The notes below the pieces were generated by a model that saw only the letters and a list, made by a program, of their open reading frames with translations, was not told the origin of the DNA and did not search any database. 5,267 nt of DNA from Candidatus Kuenenbacteria bacterium CG10_big_fil_rev_8_21_14_0_10_36_11 (lineage in GTDB: Bacteria > Patescibacteriota > Patescibacteriia > UBA2196): the NCBI GenBank assembly GCA_002778535.1, contig PFBP01000031.1, positions 1 through 5,267 of the forward strand. Direction: 5' to 3'. Each line of letters starts with the position of its first letter. Within the stretch, counting starts at the first letter, position 1. The position numbers and the translations under genes were made by a program. Shown piece after piece: positions 1 through 4,406 of this stretch.

Positions 1-164
1 TTTTTAATATTTTTACATTGAGTAATAAATCCTGGCAGATCTGGCGAAGTGATAATAATCCAATCTCTATTTATCTCTGTTTCAAACTTAATATTTGACG
101 GGATGCCATAATCAAACATTGTTTTTCTGGATACTGGTTTATATTTTTTAAATAAATTAAACAT
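1..164 (-). CDS. HicB-like protein, N-terminal part (runs off the left edge)
   Basis: Partial gene: 54 codons are visible from an ATG at 164-162, and the frame is still open at the window edge. The peptide begins MFNLFKKYKPVSRK and contains DWIIITSPDLPGFITQ at about residues 35-50. This resembles the HicB/UPF0150 pattern (Trp, a short beta strand, then P-x-L-PG followed by a short loop). HicB proteins have a small RNase-H-like fold; some are antitoxins of HicA mRNA interferases, and many others are stand-alone proteins of unknown role. An AAGG Shine-Dalgarno-like motif (plus 174-177) sits 9 nt before the start, unusual in this window. The gene has its own promoter between it and secF. No HicA partner is visible on the upstream side; any partner would lie beyond the edge. 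The family call rests on one short motif, so it is tentative. Confidence 0.5.
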   Translation of the reverse strand, partial: MFNLFKKYKPVSRKTMFDYGIPSNIKFETEINRDWIIITSPDLPGFITQCKNIK

Positions 165-193
165 ATTTTTATGCCTTTTTCTTTACTAGGTTT

Positions 194-222
194 AGTATAA
201 CACCAAGAATAAAAAATAGCAA
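194..222 (-). promoter_or_regulatory. Sigma70-type promoter of the HicB-like gene
   Basis: Read on the minus strand, TTGCTA (-35, 222-217) is followed after 17 nt by TATACT (-10, 199-194). Transcription would start near 187, giving a leader of about 23 nt that includes the AAGG ribosome site. The -35 begins only 11 nt beyond the secF stop codon, and no hairpin terminator is visible between them, so read-through from secDF is also possible. This is a motif match only. Confidence 0.5.
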
Positions 223-232
223 TTAAAAAACT

Positions 233-1156
233 TCATTTCTTGCCAATTTTATGCCAGACAACAAGCAGAGTTGAAGCGACAAAAATTGAAGAATAAGTGC
301 CAAACACCACGCCAATAAGCAGAGCCAGAACAAAATTTTGTGTGGAGTCCCCGCCTAAAATATATAAGGCCAAAAGCACCATAAAGACTGTTAAGGAAGT
401 ATTGACAGAGCGGCGCATAGTTTCATTCACTGCTTTATTGACTGTTTCTTCAAAAGTATTTCCTCGAGCGCGGATTAAATTTTCCCGCGTGCGGTCATAA
501 ACCACGATTGTGTCATGAACTGAAAAACCTAAAATGGTTAATAAAGCAGAGACAAAAAGCAAGTCAATTTCATAGCCGATAAAATGGCCGAGGACTGAAA
601 AAAAACCGGTCACAATGACTAAATCATGTATTAGAGCAATCACGGCGCCGACTCCGTATTTCCAGGATGCCACTGGTTTAGAAACTTTTCTAAATGACCA
701 GGCAATGTATAAAATAATAGCAAGCGATGCCAATGTAATAGCCCAGATGGATTTATTTTTTAATTCTTCGCCAATCATTGGCCCCACTGATTCAAATCTT
801 TTTTCATCCAAAATAATATTGTCAGCAACAGGACCTTGAATGTGAATATCTTTCAGAGTTGTTAAAATTTTTTGATGGTCATCTTCGCTCAAATGTTTGG
901 TGCGCAAAATAAATCCGTCCGCAGTTGGCTGAACGCGCGCTTCGCCAATGTCCGGCAACCGCGTTTGGATTTTGTCAGTTAATTCCTGCGCGCTCACTTT
1001 ACTCGCGCCAGTCAAATTTACTTCCATTAAAGATCCGCCGGTAAAATCAATGCCTAATTTTAAACCCCAGACAGCCAAACTTAAACAACTCAGGATTATC
1101 AAAGTCACGGAAAAGATGAAAAATTTGTTGCGATGTTTGACGATTTGAAGAGTCAT
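233..1156 (-). CDS. secF: Protein translocase subunit SecF
   Basis: SecF pairs with SecD to form the proton-driven motor that helps pull preproteins across the membrane after SecYEG/SecA. The 307-aa length is normal. Visible order: TM1 at about 12-32, the hallmark GIDFTGG at 35-41, a small extracytoplasmic P4-type domain at about 43-125, then five hydrophobic segments at about 136-155, 168-192, 197-220, 250-268 and 273-301. The family motif GFSVHDTIVVYDRTREN spans 210-226, with the HD pair at 214-215; a second HD lies at 177-178. The ATG at 1156-1154 is the natural start because it is followed directly by the short basic stretch before TM1. No Shine-Dalgarno is evident. It follows secD by 120 bp, most of it filled by a repeat element, so the two genes probably still share the secD promoter. 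The stop is TGA. Confidence 0.96.
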   Translation of the reverse strand: MTLQIVKHRNKFFIFSVTLIILSCLSLAVWGLKLGIDFTGGSLMEVNLTGASKVSAQELTDKIQTRLPDIGEARVQPTADGFILRTKHLSEDDHQKILTTLKDIHIQGPVADNIILDEKRFESVGPMIGEELKNKSIWAITLASLAIILYIAWSFRKVSKPVASWKYGVGAVIALIHDLVIVTGFFSVLGHFIGYEIDLLFVSALLTILGFSVHDTIVVYDRTRENLIRARGNTFEETVNKAVNETMRRSVNTSLTVFMVLLALYILGGDSTQNFVLALLIGVVFGTYSSIFVASTLLVVWHKIGKK

Positions 1157-1181
1157 AATAATAAATTAAAGACTTTTTTAT

Positions 1182-1269
1182 TTGTCATCCCCGCGAAAGT
1201 GGGGATCTTATGAAAAATCTATGTGTATTTTTGTAAGCGCTGGGATCCCGACTTTCGTCGGAATGACAA
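1182..1269. repeat. Hairpin-ended MITE/REP-like repeat, copy A (secD-secF gap)
   Basis: An 88-bp element with imperfect terminal inverted repeats: TTGTCAT at 1182-1188 answers ATGACAA at 1263-1269, and the similarity runs about 25 bp into each end. Each end is itself a hairpin. The left one is ATCCCCGC / GAAA loop / GTGGGGAT (1187-1206, 8 pairs including one G-T). The right one is ATCCCGAC / TTTC loop / GTCGGAAT (1245-1264, one mismatch). The left end matches copy B at 3567 in about 29 of 34 positions. It fills 88 of the 120 bp between secD and secF. Neither hairpin is followed by a T-run on the minus strand, so it does not look like an intrinsic terminator; it might affect mRNA stability or secD:secF dosage. 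No transposase is encoded. Confidence 0.75.
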
Positions 1270-1276
1270 CAACAAA

Positions 1277-2935
1277 CTACCCAAACAGCCATTTTTTCTC
1301 TTTTAAATTTTTAACTAAAAATAATTTTAATAATGTTCTGGTGACAGTGATGGCAGAAAACATGGAAGTGATCACGCCAATAGCCAATGTCAAAGCAAAC
1401 CCTTTAACCATGGAAGTTCCCAGCCAATACAAAACCACGCAAGTTATGAGTGATGAAATATTAGAATCGCGGATAGAAGTCCAGGCGCGCTTAAAACCTT
1501 CTTCAACCGAGGCAGCCAAATCACGGCCAGATTTCATTTCTTCTTTAAGCCGTTCAAAAATCAAAACATTGGCATCCACGGCCATGCCAACGGATAAAAT
1601 AAAACCAGCTACGCCGGCCAATGTCAAAGTAATGCTAAAAATTTTATAAATCGCCAAGTTGACTAAAGTATATAAACATAAAGCCAGAACCGAAACCAAG
1701 CCTGGCAAACGATAAAAAATCAGCATAAAAACTGCTACGGCAATTAAACCGATTAAACCGGCAAACAAACTTTTTTCCAATGATTCCTGGCCAAGCGAAG
1801 CGCCGACTTTTTCCTGAGCAATCAAAGTAATTGGCACTGGCAAAGCGCCAGCATTAAGCCGCTCTACTAATTGTTTGGCTTCTTTAATATTGAATCGGCC
1901 GGAAATTACAGCTCTGCCTTCTCTGATCGGTTCTCTGACATTGGGCACGGAAATTGGTTCGCCATCTAAAAATATAGCCACTGGTCGGCCAACATTTCTT
2001 GTGGTAATTTCAGCAAATAAATTTTTGCCCTGATCATTAAATTCCAAACTGACTTCTGGGTCGCCTGTATTAGTATCAAATTGCACTGAAGCTCGTTTTA
2101 AATCTTTGCCAGAAAGCAAAGTATTTTTCCACTGATCTTTTTGCGCGAAATCATTTTCTGTTTTGGTTTTAATTAAAATATGTGCGGAATTAATTTCTTC
2201 GTCAGCCCCAATCCCACGGGATTCAATTTTTTTAATAATGTGATAACCAAATTGTGATTGAACTACTGCTGGATAAACGCCAGGAAATTGCTGTTTATCA
2301 AAAATCACATTATCAAATTCAGCCACAAACTGTCCGCGCTTGACAAAACCTAATTCACCGCCATTTTGAGCCGAGCTATCTTCAGAATATTGGCGAGCTA
2401 AAGCTGCAAAATCCGCGCCAGATACTAAAACTTTTTTCAAAACATCTTCTGCTTTTTTCTTAGCTTCAAGATTATAATTATCTAATTGTTTTTTTTCTTC
2501 TGCGGTCAGACCGTCTGTATAATTTGGATCTTGTTCTTTAAATTCTAAAAACGGAGTTTCACCAATCATTTTAATAGCTTCATTCACATCTTTTACGCCA
2601 GCTAATTCCACAATCACACGGTAATCGCCGCCGACCTGATTGGTTTGCACTACCGGCTCTGACACGCCAAAAGCATTAACGCGCTTTTCAATCACATCGC
2701 GCACGCCATTAACAGCCGAAGCTTTATCAGCTTGGTTAATTTGCGAAGTGTCAGCGTTATAAATCAAGTGCGCCCCGCCTTGCAAATCCAAACCTAACCT
2801 AAATTTAAACTTGCTCCAAAAACTTTCCAAAGGCGTGGCCACTGGCAATTTAGGATAAACAACTAATGCACAAAAAATGGCTAAAACAAAAATAGCCAAA
2901 ATTTTCAGCCGAGTTTGATTAGGTGTTGATAACAT
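1277..2935 (-). CDS. secD: SecD translocase subunit with an embedded parvulin-type prolyl isomerase domain
   Basis: SecD is the partner of SecF in the proton-driven export motor. From the ATG at 2935-2933 it is 552 aa. A TTG three codons earlier (2944) also opens the frame, but the ATG leads straight into MLSTPNQTRLK and TM1 (about 8-28). Next come GLDLQGG (48-54) and the first part of the P1 domain up to LEFKEQ (130-135). An insertion (about 136-265) follows, then P1 resumes at KNTLLSGKDLKRASVQFD. VAIFLDGEPISVPNVREPI lies at 319-337 and five C-terminal TM segments follow, with GMAVDANVLIFERLKEE at 450-466 and GFKRAWTSIRDSN at 480-492. The insertion is parvulin-like: GADFAALARQYSED (173-186), GGELGF (192-197), QFGYHIIKK (228-236), then SAHILIKT (250-257) displaced to the end. 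Its own promoter and GC-rich leader precede it; no Shine-Dalgarno is seen. SecD identity is near certain, and the parvulin call is strong. Confidence 0.95.
   Translation of the reverse strand: MLSTPNQTRLKILAIFVLAIFCALVVYPKLPVATPLESFWSKFKFRLGLDLQGGAHLIYNADTSQINQADKASAVNGVRDVIEKRVNAFGVSEPVVQTNQVGGDYRVIVELAGVKDVNEAIKMIGETPFLEFKEQDPNYTDGLTAEEKKQLDNYNLEAKKKAEDVLKKVLVSGADFAALARQYSEDSSAQNGGELGFVKRGQFVAEFDNVIFDKQQFPGVYPAVVQSQFGYHIIKKIESRGIGADEEINSAHILIKTKTENDFAQKDQWKNTLLSGKDLKRASVQFDTNTGDPEVSLEFNDQGKNLFAEITTRNVGRPVAIFLDGEPISVPNVREPIREGRAVISGRFNIKEAKQLVERLNAGALPVPITLIAQEKVGASLGQESLEKSLFAGLIGLIAVAVFMLIFYRLPGLVSVLALCLYTLVNLAIYKIFSITLTLAGVAGFILSVGMAVDANVLIFERLKEEMKSGRDLAASVEEGFKRAWTSIRDSNISSLITCVVLYWLGTSMVKGFALTLAIGVITSMFSAITVTRTLLKLFLVKNLKEKKWLFG
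2165..2485 (-). other. Parvulin (PpiC/rotamase) domain inside SecD, apparently circularly permuted
   Basis: This is the part of secD encoding residues about 151-257. Compared with E. coli PpiC, the helix and loop LEAKKKAEDVLKKVLVSGAD match its first helix. YSEDSSAQNGGELGF matches the HSICPSGKRGGDLGE region, with Asp186 at the place of the active-site Cys, as in PrsA-type parvulins. GQFVAEFDNVIF matches GQMVPAFDKVVF, and QFGYHII supplies the second histidine (His232). The canonical first strand, HILV with the first active-site histidine, is absent before the helix. Instead SAHILIKT (His252) occurs 13 residues after the FGYHII strand. In the parvulin fold these two strands are neighbours in the central sheet, so moving the first to the end is structurally plausible. 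The domain sits in P1, on the outer face of the membrane. Motifs are observed; permutation and activity are inferred. Confidence 0.85.
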
Positions 2936-2947
2936 AAAAAACAATTT

Positions 2948-2977
2948 ATCCCGAGCGAGCGGAGCGAGCCGAGGGAT
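2948..2977. repeat. GC-rich ATCCC...GGGAT repeat in the secD leader
   Basis: A 30-bp, strikingly GC-rich island in AT-rich surroundings, bounded by ATCCC (2948-2952) and GGGAT (2973-2977). Inside are iterated GAGC/CGAGC units (CGAGCGAGCGGAGCGAGC), and CCGAG occurs at both edges (2951-2955, 2969-2973). Only the five outer bases pair well because the interior lacks T on the plus strand. It lies 12 nt before the secD ATG, within the predicted 5' leader, where GC-rich sequence could hinder initiation. It differs from copies A and B, though its edges share the ATCCC/GGGAT theme. Confidence 0.6.
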
Positions 2978-3007
2978 CTCTGATTACAAAAATTTAATTA
3001 TACTGAT

Positions 3008-3037
3008 ATTATAAAACAATGGGAGGTTTGATGTCAA
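3008..3037 (-). promoter_or_regulatory. Consensus sigma70-type promoter for secD-secF
   Basis: On the minus strand a perfect TTGACA (-35, 3037-3032) is followed after 18 nt by a perfect TATAAT (-10, 3013-3008). Both hexamers match consensus, so this is the strongest promoter candidate in the window. Transcription would begin near 3001, giving a secD leader of about 65 nt that contains the GC-rich repeat. The -35 box shares bases 3036-3037 with the T-tract of the tsaB terminator just upstream. A second TATAAT (3002-2997) lies downstream but lacks a properly spaced -35. Confidence 0.75.
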
Positions 3038-3066
3038 ATAAAAAGCAGTGGCAAAATGCCATCTGC
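3036..3066 (-). terminator. Rho-independent terminator after tsaB
   Basis: On the minus strand GCAG-A-TGGCA, loop TTT, TGCCACTGC forms a 9-bp stem with one bulged base (3066-3045). It is followed at once by TTTTTATTT (3044-3036). It begins 14 nt past the tsaB stop codon. It separates the tsaB transcript from secD-secF, which have their own promoter overlapping the T-tract. On the plus strand the hairpin is followed by A-rich sequence, so it acts in one direction only. Confidence 0.75.
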
Positions 3067-3080
3067 AAAAATAAATAACT

Positions 3081-3557
3081 TTACTTTTTCATTGTTATAT
3101 TTGGTTCACTACCATATTTTGGTAGAATTTGTTTGAATTTTTTTGATTTTTTGATTTTATTTAAGCCAATACTAATTAGCTGTTTATCCTGTAATTCCAT
3201 GACGTCTTTTTTCCACTCTACACCAACTATTGGAATTTGTAAAGCCCAGGCCAAAGCATTAGCGGTGGCAATGCCAATACGCAAAGAAGTGAATCCGCCG
3301 GGGCCTTGGACAACAATGATACCTAAAATTTGTGACCAAAAACCTGCAGGGAACAAAAATTTTTGTTCCCTACGAATAAATTTTTTTTTCTTAATTTCTT
3401 GCTGATATTTGACTATTATTTTCTCTATGGCTGTTAATAATTTCTCCGCTTGCTGATATTCAGCTTTTATTTTTTTATAAACCAAAATTTTGCCTTTGGC
3501 ATCAGCCAAGGCAAGGGAAATGAATTTATTATTTGAGGTGTTGATAAATAAATACAT
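3081..3557 (-). CDS. tsaB: TsaB, short form: t6A37 tRNA modification complex subunit
   Basis: TsaB is the non-catalytic partner that dimerises with TsaD in making N6-threonylcarbamoyladenosine at tRNA position 37. Evidence is the N-terminal ASKHA strand MYLFINTSNN (IDTS in most homologues, here Asn6) and the family signature GPGGFTSLRIGIATANALAWAL at 85-106, followed by IPIVGVEW. At 158 aa it is far shorter than the usual 220-235. It keeps the N-terminal lobe, then a lysine-rich linker, and ends ILPKYGSEPNIT, a tail that resembles the end of longer TsaB proteins, so the second lobe seems deleted. By comparison with E. coli TsaB, residues about 57-76 are extra, and they coincide with a 24-bp palindrome. 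The ATG at 3557 has only AGG directly against it, so no useful Shine-Dalgarno. A terminator follows the stop; no clear promoter is seen before it, so it may depend on read-through from 4381. Confidence 0.85.
   Translation of the reverse strand: MYLFINTSNNKFISLALADAKGKILVYKKIKAEYQQAEKLLTAIEKIIVKYQQEIKKKKFIRREQKFLFPAGFWSQILGIIVVQGPGGFTSLRIGIATANALAWALQIPIVGVEWKKDVMELQDKQLISIGLNKIKKSKKFKQILPKYGSEPNITMKK
3348..3371. repeat. Perfect 24-bp palindrome inside tsaB
   Basis: AGGGAACAAAAA (3348-3359) is followed directly by its exact reverse complement TTTTTGTTCCCT (3360-3371). Read in the tsaB frame it encodes R-E-Q-K-F-L-F-P (residues 63-70) without a stop. It lies in a stretch of about 18 residues that E. 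coli TsaB lacks, between the LL-x-I-EK helix and the strand before GPGGFTSLRIG. This is the pattern expected of an in-frame palindromic element, like the Rickettsia palindromic elements. The palindrome is seen; its mobile origin is inferred. Confidence 0.7.
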
Positions 3558-3566
3558 CCTGTGTTT

Positions 3567-3672
3567 TTGTCATCCTCGCGCAAGCGAGGATCTTATGGAA
3601 TCAACATTTATTTATTCACTGAGATTCCCGCTGGAGTTTACCCCGCACCACGATGCGGGGCGGGAATGACAG
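3567..3672. repeat. Hairpin-ended MITE/REP-like repeat, copy B (before tsaB)
   Basis: A 106-bp element occupying most of the 137 bp between tsaB and the pseudouridine synthase gene. The left end TTGTCAT (3567-3573) opens a perfect hairpin, ATCCTCGC / GCAA / GCGAGGAT (3572-3591). The right end closes with ATGACAG (3666-3672). The right-hand hairpin has an outer stem ATTCCCGC / GCGGGAAT (3624-3631 with 3660-3667) and, in its loop, a second hairpin CCCCGCA / TGCGGGG (3641-3647 with 3654-3660). The two stems overlap at G3660, so they may compete or stack. The left end, including the following CTTATGRAA, matches copy A. No coding capacity and no T-run on the minus strand. Confidence 0.75.
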
Positions 3673-3684
3673 AATAGGTTTTAA

Positions 3685-3705
3685 AAATTAGAAATTAGAT
3701 ATTGG
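3685..3705. repeat. Heptamer tandem repeat at the 3' end of the pseudouridine synthase gene
   Basis: AAATTAG (3685-3691) and AAATTAG (3692-3698) are followed by the diverged unit ATATTGG (3699-3705). On the coding strand these read as CTAATTT-type units. The stop codon and the last residues (SNI) of the pseudouridine synthase fall inside the array, so the exact C-terminus may be a by-product of the repeat. Confidence 0.5.
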
Positions 3706-4381
3706 AAATTTTCTTATACTCCCCCTCTTTCAAATTTCCTAATTTCCATCTGCCTATTCTTATTCTTTGCAAACTTATTACATGATAACCAAGAGCATAA
3801 CACATTCTTCTGATCTGTCTTTTCCAGCCCTGATGCAAGGTTAAAAATAGTTGTTTTTGGTTGACTTCAATAATTTTATCAGCTTGGGCCAAACCCTCCG
3901 TCAGTTTAACACCCTTTTTTAAACCAGTTAAAAAATGCGCGGTGATTTTTCTATCAACCGTGATTAAATATTCCTTTTCATGTTCAAACTTGGGGTGAGT
4001 TAATTCCTGCGTCAGCTGGCCGTCATTAGTCAAAATTAAAAGTCCTGATGAATCTTTATCAAGCCGGCCAATAGTCCAGACGCGCGGGTTTTTCGGCACT
4101 AAATCAATAGCCAATTTTTCATCTTTGCTATGCTTTTTTAAAGAGCAGACATAGCCAACTGGCTTATCCAAAAGATAATAAACAAAATTTGATGATTGTT
4201 TATTGTTAATTGTTAATTGTTGATTATTGATTGTTATTTTATCTTTTTCTTCATCTGCTTTATCACCGAGTTTCGCGATTTTACCATTAACGCGAATTTT
4301 GCCAGCTAAAATAAGCTCCTCACTAGCGCGGCGAGAAGCAATTGCATGGCGGGCTAAAATTTTCTGCAAACGTTCTAGCAT
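3695..4381 (-). CDS. RsuA/RluB-family rRNA pseudouridine synthase
   Basis: It converts a uridine in ribosomal RNA to pseudouridine. An N-terminal S4 RNA-binding domain (1-48: LQKILARHAIASRRASEELI, then GKIRVNGK) is followed by a catalytic domain that opens with YYLLDKPVGYVCS (68-80). The active-site motif is GRLDKDSSGLLILTNDG (105-121), with catalytic Asp108. Next come THPKFEHEKEYLITV (128-142) and the C-terminal QGWKRQIRRMCYALGYHVISLQRIRIG (184-210). This is the RsuA/RluB/RluE/RluF group; RluB (23S) is the likeliest from motif style, but the target cannot be fixed from sequence alone. At 228 aa it is compact. The linker between the domains (about 49-63) is built from a heptanucleotide repeat and reads ITINNQQ-LTINNKQ. 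The gene starts 25 bp after the regulator gene, with no visible Shine-Dalgarno, which suggests one operon. Confidence 0.92.
   Translation of the reverse strand: MLERLQKILARHAIASRRASEELILAGKIRVNGKIAKLGDKADEEKDKITINNQQLTINNKQSSNFVYYLLDKPVGYVCSLKKHSKDEKLAIDLVPKNPRVWTIGRLDKDSSGLLILTNDGQLTQELTHPKFEHEKEYLITVDRKITAHFLTGLKKGVKLTEGLAQADKIIEVNQKQLFLTLHQGWKRQIRRMCYALGYHVISLQRIRIGRWKLGNLKEGEYKKISNI
4194..4235. repeat. Six-copy heptanucleotide tandem repeat inside the pseudouridine synthase gene
   Basis: Six consecutive 7-bp units on the plus strand: GATTGTT, TATTGTT, AATTGTT, AATTGTT, GATTATT, GATTGTT (coding strand consensus AACAATY). Together they make 42 bp or 14 codons, so three units give one seven-residue period: ITINNQQ then LTINNKQ. 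The array lies exactly at the linker between the S4 and catalytic domains. Gain or loss of one unit would shift the frame. Confidence 0.8.
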
Positions 4382-4406
4382 AATAAAAAGTTGCCATCCA
4401 AATATT

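Noticed and set aside
233..235. TGA recoded as glycine, as in Gracilibacteria and Absconditabacteria
   Set aside because: SecF ends at a normal length at this TGA, and no gene in the window needs TGA read-through.
1187..1206. Left hairpin of repeat copy A as a rho-independent terminator of secD
   Set aside because: On the minus strand the hairpin is followed by GACAAATAAAAAAG, with no T-run.
1182..1649. Plus-strand open frame of 155 codons opposite secD
   Set aside because: It begins at a TTG inside repeat copy A and continues antisense to well conserved SecD sequence. No family features; a shadow frame.
2936..2944. TTG at 2944 as the secD start
   Set aside because: It would add only three residues (M-F-F) and has no ribosome site; the ATG at 2935 is the simpler choice.
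3021..3078. Plus-strand micro-ORF (15 codons from ATG 3031) preceded by a good GGGAGG Shine-Dalgarno
   Set aside because: The GGGAGG is simply the complement of the secD promoter spacer, and the codons are the complement of the tsaB terminator. No promoter of its own is seen on the plus strand.
3109..3125. CTACCA / TGGTAG hairpin near the end of tsaB
   Set aside because: Six pairs, AT-rich loop, no T-run, and it lies within conserved C-terminal codons; most likely coincidence.
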